64,000 nucleotides of DNA from Chryseobacterium oranimense (GTDB taxonomy: Bacteria; Bacteroidota; Bacteroidia; Flavobacteriales; Weeksellaceae), in the NCBI RefSeq assembly GCF_900129755.1, contig NZ_FQWT01000006.1, forward strand, positions 205,328 through 269,327. Reading direction: 5' to 3'. Positions 17,756 to 25,868 of the stretch are shown piece by piece. The position numbers were made by a program, and so were the translations under genes. The notes under the pieces are model-generated. The model did not search any database. It worked only from the letters and a program-made list of their open reading frames with translations, and was not told where the DNA came from. The stretch's first letter is position 1. Every line of letters begins with the position of its first letter.

Positions 17756-18367
17756 ATGAACGATAGCAGCAGAAAGCACTGGGAAAACGTCTATGAAACC
17801 AAAAATCCGGACGAGGTAAGCTGGACACAGGAAAAACCGGAAGTATCCCTTGATCTTATCCGTTCTTTCGGATTGGGAAAAAAAGCCAGAATCATCGATA
17901 TTGGCGGCGGAGACAGTAATCTGGTTGATTTTCTTCTTGAGGAAGGATACAAAAACATTACTGTTCTCGATATTTCTGCTAAAGCTTTGGAAAAGGCAAA
18001 AACAAGATTGGGAGAAAAAGCTGACCAGGTGACATGGATTCATTCAGACATTACGATGTTTGAACCTTCGGAAACTTACGATATCTGGCACGACCGGGCT
18101 GCCTTTCATTTTCTGACAAATGCGGAACAGGTTTCAAAATACACCGATACGGCCGCGAAATGGGTAAGAGGATTTATGGTCCTGGGAACTTTTTCAAAAG
18201 ACGGACCGAAAAAATGCAGCGGGCTGGATATCCGGCAATATGATGAAGTTGCATTGACTGAAAGATTCAGATCAGATTTTACGAAAATAAAATGTTTCAC
18301 TCAGGATCATACAACTCCGTTTGGAACCGTTCAGAATTTTATTTTCTGTAGCTTTAAAAAGATATAA
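17756..18367 (+). CDS. Class I SAM-dependent methyltransferase
   Basis: The 203-residue protein has the SAM-binding motif I as RIIDIGGGDSNLVDFLL at about residue 43, an acidic motif II (ITVLDISAKALEKA) and a post-motif YDIWHDRAAFHFL typical of TehB-like small methyltransferases. The N-terminus (SSRKHWENVYETKNPDEVSW) is also usual for the group. The acceptor cannot be inferred. It begins six bases after the putative anti-sigma gene and ends at a strong terminator, so it is the last gene of the four-gene unit. Confidence 0.88.
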   Translation: MNDSSRKHWENVYETKNPDEVSWTQEKPEVSLDLIRSFGLGKKARIIDIGGGDSNLVDFLLEEGYKNITVLDISAKALEKAKTRLGEKADQVTWIHSDITMFEPSETYDIWHDRAAFHFLTNAEQVSKYTDTAAKWVRGFMVLGTFSKDGPKKCSGLDIRQYDEVALTERFRSDFTKIKCFTQDHTTPFGTVQNFIFCSFKKI

Positions 18368-18381
18368 ATCTGTGGTTAAAA

Positions 18382-18427
18382 AACATAAAAGAGAGCTTCA
18401 TTTCTAAAGCTCTCTTTTATTATGTTG
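18382..18427. terminator. Bidirectional terminator
   Basis: The arms AACATAAAAGAGAGCTT and AAGCTCTCTTTTATTATGTT form a long stem between the convergent methyltransferase and ABC transporter genes. Confidence 0.85.
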
Positions 18428-18436
18428 TTTTTATTT

Positions 18437-20188
18437 TTATTTCTCTTCTTCCAGCTCCACTTCATGTCTCAGCTGCGCTTTGTAAAGGGTTGAGTAATAT
18501 CCGTTCTTCTCAAGAAGTTCAAGATGCTTCCCTTCTTCTACAATTTTACCATGCTCCATGACAATAATTTTATCTGCCTTTTCAATGGTGGAAAGCCTGT
18601 GGGCAATGATGATAGAAGTTCTGTTTTTGGTGATCTTTTCTGTAGCTCTCTGGATCAGCTTTTCACTTTCGTGGTCTATAGAAGAAGTAGCCTCGTCCAG
18701 AATCAGGATTTTAGGGTCTGATAAATAAGCCCTAAGGAAAGATAGCAACTGTCTCTGACCTAAAGAAATAGAAGAGCCTCTTTCACTCACCACAAAATCA
18801 TAACCTCCCGGAAGCTGCTCGATAAACTGGTCTACTTCAATTTCTTTTGCTCCCGCTTTGATTTTTTCCAGCGTAATGCTTTCATCCCCAAAGGCAAGGT
18901 TTTCAAAAATACTTCCGTGGAAAAGGAATACATCCTGAAGAACAACTCCGATGTGGCTTCTCAGATTGTAAAGCTCATAGTCCTTCAGATCAACATCATC
19001 AATTCTGATGTTCCCGGAATTAATATCATAAAGCCTCGTAATAAGACTGATAATCGTAGATTTTCCTGCTCCGGTTGCTCCTACAATGGCTACTGTTTCT
19101 CCCGGATTTACTTTAAAATCGATTCCTTTCAATACCTCCTGCTTCTCATCGTAAGCAAAATGTACTTTTTCGAATTCAATTTTACCGTCAAAGTGGTCTT
19201 TTTTTACCGTTCCCGTATTTGGCATCGCATAATCTTCATCCATTACACCCAATACCCTTTCCGCTCCTACAATCCCTCTCTGGATATTGTTGAAACGGTC
19301 TGCAATCTGCCTTAGCGGACGGATAAGCATGGAAATATACTGGATAAATGCAATAACCACACCCGCACTGATGGTAATATAACCTCCATAAAACAGGATA
19401 AACCCGATAAATAAAGAAGAAATAAGCTCTACTACAGGAAAGAATAATGAAAAAATGAAAACCGTTCTCAGCAAAGCACTTTTCAGGGTAATATTAATGT
19501 CATCAAACTTTTTAAATTCAGCTTCCTGCCTGTTGAATACCTGGATAATCGACATTCCCGCCAAACGCTCCTGAACAAAAGAATTCTGATTGGCCGTCCA
19601 TGTTCTTTCATCTCCGAAAGCTTTTTTCAGCCTTTTCTGGAAAAATCTGGTAATCACAACCATTAATGGAAGTATTGCAAGTGTGATATAACTTAAATGC
19701 ACGTTCGTACTGAACATCATAACCAAAACAAAGGCAATTCTCAGGATATCCCCGAACACCATAAGGAAACCGTCGGTATAAACGGTAGCAATGGTCTCCA
19801 CATCTCCTACAGCACGGGTCACAAGCTGCCCGATCGGAGTTTTATCAAAAAATGATGTCCTGAAATAGATCAGCTTTGCATAAAGCCTTTCACGGATGTC
19901 ACGGATAACGTTCTGTGAAATATAATTTGAAAAATAAACCAGGAAAAAGTTTAAAATAGTTTCTGCAAACACCAAACCTATCAGCATGTAGATATGCTTC
20001 ATCATCATCGCTTTATCCCTCAGCTTGGTAATGTCGTTATCCACCACCTCCATAGTAAGATAAGGCCTGTAGGTAGAAACCACGGACAGTAAAACGGAAA
20101 TGATTAAAGTAAGGATGAACCAGGACCGGAATTTCATTCCTATAAAGAACAGCCTCTTAACAATCCCCCAGGTATCTTGTTTTTTCAT
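18437..20188 (-). CDS. ABC exporter, fused permease and ATPase
   Basis: The 583-residue half-transporter has a six-helix membrane domain in the first 320 residues and a nucleotide-binding domain with Walker A GATGAGKST near residue 370. It also has the Q-loop VVLQDVFLF, signature SLGQRQLLSF (a common variant of LSGGQ), Walker B ILILDEATSSID and the H-loop IIAHRLST. It should dimerise in the inner membrane and export lipids, drugs or peptides. It is of the MsbA/BmrA type, but without a neighbour that defines cargo. It is monocistronic, with its own promoter and terminator. Confidence 0.92.
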   Translation of the reverse strand: MKKQDTWGIVKRLFFIGMKFRSWFILTLIISVLLSVVSTYRPYLTMEVVDNDITKLRDKAMMMKHIYMLIGLVFAETILNFFLVYFSNYISQNVIRDIRERLYAKLIYFRTSFFDKTPIGQLVTRAVGDVETIATVYTDGFLMVFGDILRIAFVLVMMFSTNVHLSYITLAILPLMVVITRFFQKRLKKAFGDERTWTANQNSFVQERLAGMSIIQVFNRQEAEFKKFDDINITLKSALLRTVFIFSLFFPVVELISSLFIGFILFYGGYITISAGVVIAFIQYISMLIRPLRQIADRFNNIQRGIVGAERVLGVMDEDYAMPNTGTVKKDHFDGKIEFEKVHFAYDEKQEVLKGIDFKVNPGETVAIVGATGAGKSTIISLITRLYDINSGNIRIDDVDLKDYELYNLRSHIGVVLQDVFLFHGSIFENLAFGDESITLEKIKAGAKEIEVDQFIEQLPGGYDFVVSERGSSISLGQRQLLSFLRAYLSDPKILILDEATSSIDHESEKLIQRATEKITKNRTSIIIAHRLSTIEKADKIIVMEHGKIVEEGKHLELLEKNGYYSTLYKAQLRHEVELEEEK

Positions 20189-20222
20189 TGTACGAGTTGA
20201 AGAAAGAATTTAAAATTCTATG

Positions 20223-20230
20223 CAAAAATA
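20223..20230 (-). promoter_or_regulatory. TAnnTTTG -7 box for the ABC exporter
   Basis: Read on the minus strand the site is TATTTTTG, about 35 bases upstream of the ATG. No clear -33 TTTG was found at the expected spacing. Confidence 0.45.
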
Positions 20231-20396
20231 ATACTTTAAAATTTGAAAGCCTGTAGAAGTTCATCAAATCGTCATAGAAAATTTCAGATAAGAATTATTT
20301 ATACAATGAATATAGTAAGCTGTATTCTATCTGTTTAAATACTTTTCAGCCGCTTTTCCTGAAGTTTTAGAGATTTTAGAATTGTTGGCCAGAAAA

Positions 20397-20439
20397 CCAG
20401 TATCCCTATATCACTGGTGGCTGAGGCTCCCGAAGCCAC
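20397..20439. repeat. REP-like palindromic element
   Basis: Two hairpins sit back to back: CCAGT/ACTGG, then GTGGCT/AGCCAC around GAGGCTCCCGA. The core GGCTGAGGCTCCCGAAGCC resembles the dispersed palindromes with a CTGAG...CGAAG pattern that occur in many Bacteroidota genomes. It lies just past the stop of the 113-residue membrane protein (minus strand) and may also act as its transcript end. Only one copy is in the window. Confidence 0.5.
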
Positions 20440-20448
20440 AAAGCTGTA

Positions 20449-20790
20449 TTATAAATCCTTATCTCCGATTTTTTCAATTTCCAGAGAAGGTTTACTGATG
20501 TTTTCTTTCACAAATTTCTTTTCAAGAAGCTTATAAACTCCATATACGGCCGCAATTGAAATGATCCAGCTGACAATACTGATTGGGGAAAAGCCTGTAT
20601 AGTTCATATTATCTACAGCATCTGGGTCTGTAAGTCCTTTATAAATTCCATAAGAAAAACCAAAGACCAATTGAGTTCCAAGATATACCCCGATCGCCAG
20701 AAGCCCATAATGCCATTTTGTTTTCCCGAATCTTTCAGCAAGCTGTGCATAGTACCTGTAAGCCCCGATAAGAATAAAAATTGATAACAT
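20449..20790 (-). CDS. Small multi-pass membrane protein
   Basis: The 113-residue protein has hydrophobic segments at about residues 1-15, 28-48 and 68-86, with a charged C-terminal tail (KKFVKENISKPSLEIEK). No enzymatic motif is visible. Short proteins of this shape are common and uncharacterised in the Chryseobacterium group. It stands alone between the ABC exporter and truA. Confidence 0.65.
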   Translation of the reverse strand: MLSIFILIGAYRYYAQLAERFGKTKWHYGLLAIGVYLGTQLVFGFSYGIYKGLTDPDAVDNMNYTGFSPISIVSWIISIAAVYGVYKLLEKKFVKENISKPSLEIEKIGDKDL

Positions 20791-20942
20791 AATTTGTGTT
20801 TTATATATTTAACATTCAGCCATCCGGCATGAAAATAATACAGTATTTTTCACGGAATAACCATCGGTTGCTAAAGTACTTTTTTTTTCAATGCGGTAAA
20901 ACAAAAGAGCATCCGTAAAATCACGGAAATTTTATGATGGAA

Positions 20943-21677
20943 CTAAAATTCATAACCTACATCTACAAGGAATAGTCCGTGTCCCGGAGCTGAAGTTCCG
21001 GCCGCATTACGGTTTTTATCTTCAATAATTTTTCGCAGATCTTCGGGTTTTATTTTACCGCTTCCAATTTCCACCATCGTTCCCACGATAGCACGGACCA
21101 TATTTCTGAGAAAGCGATTTGCGGAAACCGTAAATTTAAGTTCTGTTCCCTCCTGCTCCCATTCCGCTTTGTATATTTTACAGATATTGGTTTTATTGTC
21201 GGTCTTTAATTTGGCAAAGCTTGTAAAATCTTCATATTCAAATAAAATTTTACATGCCTCATTCATTCTGTGAATATCCAGCGGTCTTTTCCAGTGCTGC
21301 CATGCCGATTCCTGGGTGAAGGGGTTTTTCGCCAGGGAAATATAATATTCATACGTCCTGTAGGTGGCATCAAAACGGGCATGAAAATCATCTTTCACCT
21401 GAAAGACTCTTTTTATGGCAATATCGGGTGGCAGAAAACTATTTAGCTTATAAGGCAGATTCATCTGATCCGCTGCTTTTTCCGTATCGAAATGCGCAAA
21501 TATCTTTTTGGCATGAACTCCTGTATCCGTCCTTCCGGCTCCTGTGGTTTTGATCTCTTCCCTTAATATGGTGGAAAGTGCTTTTTCCAGTTCTTCCTGT
21601 ACAGAAATGGCGTCCGGCTGTATCTGATAACCGAAATAATTTTTTCCGTTGTAAGAAAATTCAATAAAGTATCTCAA
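20943..21677 (-). CDS. truA: tRNA pseudouridine synthase A
   Basis: TruA isomerises uridines 38-40 of tRNA anticodon arms. The protein carries the conserved catalytic segment GAGRTDTGVHA with the active-site aspartate. It also has FHARFDATYRTYEYYI, and the C-terminal RFLRNMVRAIVGTMVEIG motif of the family. The homologous start is RYFIEFSYNGKNYFGYQ, which would use TTG at 21675-21677. Another in-frame TTG start at 21698 adds seven residues. No ATG is available, so the exact start is uncertain. Length (about 244 residues) is normal. It is divergent from lpxK. Confidence 0.92.
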   Translation of the reverse strand: MRYFIEFSYNGKNYFGYQIQPDAISVQEELEKALSTILREEIKTTGAGRTDTGVHAKKIFAHFDTEKAADQMNLPYKLNSFLPPDIAIKRVFQVKDDFHARFDATYRTYEYYISLAKNPFTQESAWQHWKRPLDIHRMNEACKILFEYEDFTSFAKLKTDNKTNICKIYKAEWEQEGTELKFTVSANRFLRNMVRAIVGTMVEIGSGKIKPEDLRKIIEDKNRNAAGTSAPGHGLFLVDVGYEF

Positions 21678-21771
21678 TGTATTATAATAACTCAACAAAA
21701 ATACTTTAATTTAATGAAATATTTGTTGAAAAGTCTTCGAGAATATTATTCAAAATCCTTGTGAAATTCCC

Positions 21772-21779
21772 TATTTTTG
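21772..21779 (+). promoter_or_regulatory. TAnnTTTG -7 box for lpxK
   Basis: TATTTTTG ends eight bases before the lpxK ATG, so the transcript would have almost no 5' leader. Confidence 0.5.
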
Positions 21780-21786
21780 CAAACGT

Positions 21787-22812
21787 ATGAAAAGATGGTA
21801 CCTTTATCCTTTTTCCCTCGGTTATCATTTGGCAACGGGTATCCGGAACACAATGTATGATCTGGGCGTTTTTAAAACGACAAAATTCAAGACTCCGATA
21901 ATTAATGTCGGCAACCTTTCTGTGGGCGGAAGCGGAAAATCGCCTATGGTGATGTATCTTGCCCAATTCCTGTCCAAACATTACAGAACAGGGGTTCTTT
22001 CGCGTGGCTATGGCAGACTGACGAAAGGCTATGAAGTAACAAATTACGAAAGCAATTATAAAATTGTAGGCGATGAGGCCATGCAGCTTTTTGAACGCTT
22101 CAAAAACCGTTTCGTTATTGCAGTTTCGGAAGAAAGAGTTCCCGGAGCCAAAAAAGTGATCGAAGATATGGACCTTGATGTCCTTGTATTAGACGATGCC
22201 ATGCAGCACAGGGCAATCAAAGCAGGATTCAACATTCTGATGACGGATTTTAATGATCCTTATTTTAAAGACCACCTTCTTCCGGCAGGAGATCTGAGGG
22301 AATCCAGAAACGGCTCCAAAAGGGCAGATATCATTATGATCAGCAAATGTCCCGATGAGCTCACCGAAGAAACCAAACGTTACTATATTTCAAGGATCAA
22401 ACCTTCTTATAACCAAAAAGTATTCTTTTCATCCATTGGTTATGACGAAAATGTGTACGGAAAAGACAAAATGCTTCCGGACAACAACCTGAACTATTAT
22501 GACATCCTTCTGATCACGGGAATTGCCAATCCAAAACCGCTTCTTGAGCATCTGGCCAAGTTTTCCCAAAGAGTTACCCATTTAAAGTTCAGGGATCATC
22601 ATAATTTTACAGATGATGATATCAAAAAAATTACTGCAGAATATAAAAAACTGGGCGAATACAAACTGATCCTGACCACAGAGAAAGATTATGTACGTCT
22701 GAAAACTTTTGACTATCTTAGAGAAATTGTTTACTACTGGCCTATCAATGTCATTATTGATAAAAAGGAAGAATTCAACCAAATCATCTTAGATTATGTT
22801 AGAAAAAATTAA
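21787..22812 (+). CDS. lpxK: Tetraacyldisaccharide 4'-kinase (LpxK)
   Basis: LpxK phosphorylates the 4' position of the lipid A disaccharide at the inner membrane. The 341-residue product has the N-terminal hydrophobic anchor (RWYLYPFSLGYHLATGIRN), the P-loop VGNLSVGGSGKSPM near residue 47, LSRGYGR, GDEAMQLFERF, and the second conserved block VLDDAMQHRAIK. Length is normal. Its last 17 bases overlap the start of punA, so the two are probably co-transcribed. The pairing links lipid A synthesis with purine salvage only by position. Confidence 0.95.
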   Translation: MKRWYLYPFSLGYHLATGIRNTMYDLGVFKTTKFKTPIINVGNLSVGGSGKSPMVMYLAQFLSKHYRTGVLSRGYGRLTKGYEVTNYESNYKIVGDEAMQLFERFKNRFVIAVSEERVPGAKKVIEDMDLDVLVLDDAMQHRAIKAGFNILMTDFNDPYFKDHLLPAGDLRESRNGSKRADIIMISKCPDELTEETKRYYISRIKPSYNQKVFFSSIGYDENVYGKDKMLPDNNLNYYDILLITGIANPKPLLEHLAKFSQRVTHLKFRDHHNFTDDDIKKITAEYKKLGEYKLILTTEKDYVRLKTFDYLREIVYYWPINVIIDKKEEFNQIILDYVRKN

Positions 22813-23611
22813 GCAGACTGCAGATTTCATTCACAATATTATCAAAGAAACTCCGGACTTTGCGATTGTTTTGGGATCCGGACTGGGAAAACTACAGGAT
22901 GAAGTAGAAGCTATTCACATTTTAGACTATCCTGAAATCCCTAATTTCCCTCAAACGACTGTTGCCGGGCATGGAGGAAAATTAATTTACGGAACCCTGG
23001 AAGGCAAAAAAGTCCTGATGATGAGCGGGCGCTTCCATTATTATGAAGGCCATTCTATGGAAACGGTAACTTTTCCCATAAGGGTTTTCCATCTGTTAGG
23101 CATCAAAAACCTCATCCTTTCCAATGCCTGTGGCGGTATTAACCCCGCATATCGTATTGCAGACCTTGTTATTTTAAAAGACCATATCAATATGATGCCT
23201 GAACATCCGCTTCGGGGCAAAAATATCGAATCATTCGGGCCGCGTTTTGTGGATATGAGTGAACCGTACAACAAAAAAATGATCGAAACCGCTGAAAAAG
23301 CCGCCGCTGATCATCATATTAAAGTTCATCAGGGAGTTTATGTAGCTTTACAAGGCCCCACTTTTGAAACACCCGCAGAGTATGGCATGCTTAAAGCTAT
23401 TGGTGGTGATATGGTAGGTATGAGCACCGTACCCGAAGTAATTGTTGCCAGACATATGAGCATGGATGTTTTCTGCATCTCGGTGGTTACAGATCTCGGC
23501 GGGCCGGATATTGCCTTTCCTGTTTCCCATGAAGAGGTTCTGAATGCAGCTAATAAAGCAATGCCAAATGTGATTGCTGTAGTAAAAGGCCTGATCAGAA
23601 ACTACCAATAG
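22796..23611 (+). CDS. punA: Purine-nucleoside phosphorylase, trimeric class I type
   Basis: The enzyme splits purine nucleosides with phosphate into base and ribose 1-phosphate. The 271-residue product shows the phosphate-binding VLGSGLGKL at residue 25, GRFHYYEGHS at 79, the LSNACGGINPAY block, GPTFETPAEY with Glu191, and VGMSTVPEVIVARH. The residue equivalent to human Asn243, which reads the purine 6-position, appears as Asp233 here (VVTDLGG), with the sugar-contact His245 kept. This could broaden specificity toward adenosine. The ATG lies inside the lpxK end. Family assignment is firm; altered specificity is inference. Confidence 0.93.
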   Translation: MLEKIKQTADFIHNIIKETPDFAIVLGSGLGKLQDEVEAIHILDYPEIPNFPQTTVAGHGGKLIYGTLEGKKVLMMSGRFHYYEGHSMETVTFPIRVFHLLGIKNLILSNACGGINPAYRIADLVILKDHINMMPEHPLRGKNIESFGPRFVDMSEPYNKKMIETAEKAAADHHIKVHQGVYVALQGPTFETPAEYGMLKAIGGDMVGMSTVPEVIVARHMSMDVFCISVVTDLGGPDIAFPVSHEEVLNAANKAMPNVIAVVKGLIRNYQ

Positions 23612-23686
23612 ATTTTATAGAAATTCTCAATCTCTTAAATTTTTCCTAATTCATAAAAAATCAATTATAAATTGCGTTTCATTGTT

Positions 23687-23694
23687 TAGATTTG
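23687..23694 (+). promoter_or_regulatory. TAnnTTTG -7 box for the thioredoxin-like gene
   Basis: TAGATTTG lies 19 bases before the ATG at 23714. A possible -33 TTG at 23672 is closer than usual. Confidence 0.45.
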
Positions 23695-23713
23695 TATACA
23701 TGAAATTGAAAGA

Positions 23714-24229
23714 ATGAAAAAGTTAGCATTAATTCTTACGATCAGTATTTTCGGGCTGGGCTACGCACAACAGCAGCCGAAAGTACTTAAAACCAGCTTT
23801 ACCAAAGAAGCCCTGGTACAGAAACTTGAAGATGAGGAAGGAAAAAGCATTACCATCCAGCAGATTCTTGATCACCATAAAGGAAAAGTTTTAGTCATTG
23901 ATTTCTGGGCCGGATGGTGCAGAGACTGCTTAAAAGCACTTCCAAAAGCTGAAGAACTTGAAAAGAACAACCCGAATGTAGATTTCGTATTCCTTTCCCT
24001 GGAAAGATCGAAAGAAGGTTTTGACAAAAGCCTCGACAGATTCAATATGAAAGACAAAGACAATTACTGGTTTGCTTCAGGCTGGAAAAATGATTTTAAT
24101 AATTATATCGACCTCAACTGGATCCCAAGATATATGGTTATAGACCAGAAATCCTCTATTGCAAAATATTATGCTATTTCCCCGGAAGATCCGGAACTAC
24201 AGGAAACCATTAACCGCCTTCTACAATAA
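23714..24229 (+). CDS. Exported thioredoxin-like (TlpA-type) protein
   Basis: The 171-residue protein has a signal peptide (KKLALILTISIFGLGYAQQ) and a thioredoxin domain with the redox pair in FWAGWCRDCLKALPK at about residues 70-84. It also has a Pro-containing segment (NWIPRYMVID) that matches the family's cis-proline loop. It should work in the periplasm as a thiol-disulfide oxidoreductase, for example reducing cysteines of cytochromes or envelope proteins. The stop shares a base with the ATG of the GNAT gene. Confidence 0.9.
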   Translation: MKKLALILTISIFGLGYAQQQPKVLKTSFTKEALVQKLEDEEGKSITIQQILDHHKGKVLVIDFWAGWCRDCLKALPKAEELEKNNPNVDFVFLSLERSKEGFDKSLDRFNMKDKDNYWFASGWKNDFNNYIDLNWIPRYMVIDQKSSIAKYYAISPEDPELQETINRLLQ

Positions 24230-24684
24230 TGATTACAAGAGAAGCCACAGAACAGGATCTGAAGGTCCTTCTTGAATTTGAACAGGGAATTGTTACCGCA
24301 GAAAGGCCATTCAACAGCACACTTATTGATGGAGAAATTCATTACTATGATCTGCTTAAACTGATACAGGCTGAAGATGCATTTGTACTCGTTGCGGAAG
24401 AAAATGCTGAAATCGTAGCATCCGGATATGCACGGATTAAAACACCTGATAATAATTATTCAAATTTTGATCGCTATGCTTACCTTGGATTTATGTATGT
24501 AAAGCCTGAGCATAGGGGAAAAGGAGTCAACAAATTGATTCTTGACGGACTGTTGAGCTGGGCAAAATCTAAAGACATTTCAGAAGTAAGGCTGGATGTT
24601 TATTCCCACAATGAATCCGCTGTAAAGGCTTATGAAAAAGCCGGGTTTGACTCACTACTCACTACGATGAGGATGAAAATATAA
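24229..24684 (+). CDS. GNAT-family N-acetyltransferase
   Basis: The 151-residue protein starts ITREATEQDLKVLLEFEQGIV and carries the acetyl-CoA-binding motif as FMYVKPEHRGKGVNKLILDGLL near residues 88-110. The usual closing segment VRLDVYSHNESAVKAYEKAGF follows. It should acetylate a small molecule or protein amine in the cytoplasm; the acceptor is unknown. It is coupled by a TAATG overlap to the thioredoxin-like gene. Confidence 0.9.
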   Translation: MITREATEQDLKVLLEFEQGIVTAERPFNSTLIDGEIHYYDLLKLIQAEDAFVLVAEENAEIVASGYARIKTPDNNYSNFDRYAYLGFMYVKPEHRGKGVNKLILDGLLSWAKSKDISEVRLDVYSHNESAVKAYEKAGFDSLLTTMRMKI

Positions 24685-24715
24685 TCAGAATTCAATTCCA
24701 AAATAAATGAATCCA

Positions 24716-24723
24716 TATCTTTG
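24716..24723 (+). promoter_or_regulatory. TAnnTTTG -7 box for dinB
   Basis: TATCTTTG followed by C is a textbook Bacteroidota -7 box. It ends four bases before ATG 24728, which rules out the in-frame start at 24707 and predicts a nearly leaderless mRNA. Confidence 0.6.
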
Positions 24724-24727
24724 CGGT

Positions 24728-25822
24728 ATGGATTCTTCTTTTCCCATCCGTAAGATTATTCATGTGGATATGGATGCATTTTATGCTTCTGTGGAGCAGC
24801 ATGACAATCCCTCTTTAAAGGGAAAGCCTATTGCTGTAGGAGGAGAACACCGGGGCGTAGTTTCAGCGGCAAGTTATGAAGCTAGAAAATATGGAGTCCG
24901 TTCTGCCATGCCCAGCAAAACAGCTAAAGAAAAATGCCCGCACATTATTTTTGTACATCCCCGTTTTGCAAGGTATAAGGAAATATCAAAACAGATCCGG
25001 GAAATTTTTCATGAATATACCGATCTTGTAGAACCTCTTTCGTTGGATGAGGCCTATCTCGATGTCACTGAAAATAAGAAAGACATAGAATCTGCCAATC
25101 AGATTGCGAAGGAAATCCGCCAGAAAATATTTGAAAAAACAGGGCTGACCGCTTCTGCAGGAATTTCCGTCAATAAGTTCCTGGCAAAAGTAGCATCAGA
25201 TATCAACAAACCAAATGGTCAGAAAACAATTCATCCGGATAGAATCGAAGGTTTTCTTGAGGAGCTGCCGGTAGAAAAATTTTACGGTGTAGGTAGGGTT
25301 ACTGCGAACAAAATGTTTAGTTTAGGGATTTATAAAGGAAAAGATTTAAAGAAAAAAACACTGGAAGAACTGGTGAAGCTTTTTGGAAAATCCGGTTCCT
25401 ACTATTATAATGTGGTACGCGGCATTCATCATTCTGAAGTAAAACCACACCGCATTCAGAAGAGCGTTGCTGTGGAAAGAACCTTTTTTGAGGACCTTTT
25501 TGACGATCAGGCCATCAATGAAAAACTGGAACACCTGAGCCAGGAGCTTCACCAGCGGCTGCAAAAAAACAATATCCTGGGAAGATCCCTGACTTTAAAG
25601 ATCAAGTATAAGGATTTCTCACTTTTTACACGAAGCTTTACCAAGGAAGAGTACTTTACTTCGCCTGAGCAGTATTTTAATACCGGGAAAAAATTATGGG
25701 AACTCCGGCCTTTCGATAAGCCTGTAAGGTTACTCGGGCTTTCTCTTTCCCATCTCAATACGGAAGAAAAAAAACAGGTCTCTATTCAACTAAAAATCCC
25801 GTTTGAAGAATTTGAGGATTGA
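24728..25822 (+). CDS. dinB: DNA polymerase IV (Y-family)
   Basis: This is the translesion polymerase. The 364-residue product holds the metal-binding HVDMDAFYASVEQHDNP at the N-terminus, VVSAASYEARKYGVRSAMP, the catalytic SLDEAYLDVTEN near residue 105, and the helix-hairpin-helix segment VEKFYGVGRVTANKM. A little-finger domain (SVAVERTFFEDLF) follows. The C-terminus has no obvious beta-clamp peptide beyond the family norm. No LexA-type operator was recognised at the promoter. Confidence 0.95.
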   Translation: MDSSFPIRKIIHVDMDAFYASVEQHDNPSLKGKPIAVGGEHRGVVSAASYEARKYGVRSAMPSKTAKEKCPHIIFVHPRFARYKEISKQIREIFHEYTDLVEPLSLDEAYLDVTENKKDIESANQIAKEIRQKIFEKTGLTASAGISVNKFLAKVASDINKPNGQKTIHPDRIEGFLEELPVEKFYGVGRVTANKMFSLGIYKGKDLKKKTLEELVKLFGKSGSYYYNVVRGIHHSEVKPHRIQKSVAVERTFFEDLFDDQAINEKLEHLSQELHQRLQKNNILGRSLTLKIKYKDFSLFTRSFTKEEYFTSPEQYFNTGKKLWELRPFDKPVRLLGLSLSHLNTEEKKQVSIQLKIPFEEFED

Positions 25823-25868
25823 CAGGTGAAAATTTTTCACTATCTTGTAGGAACCAAACCTTATTTTT

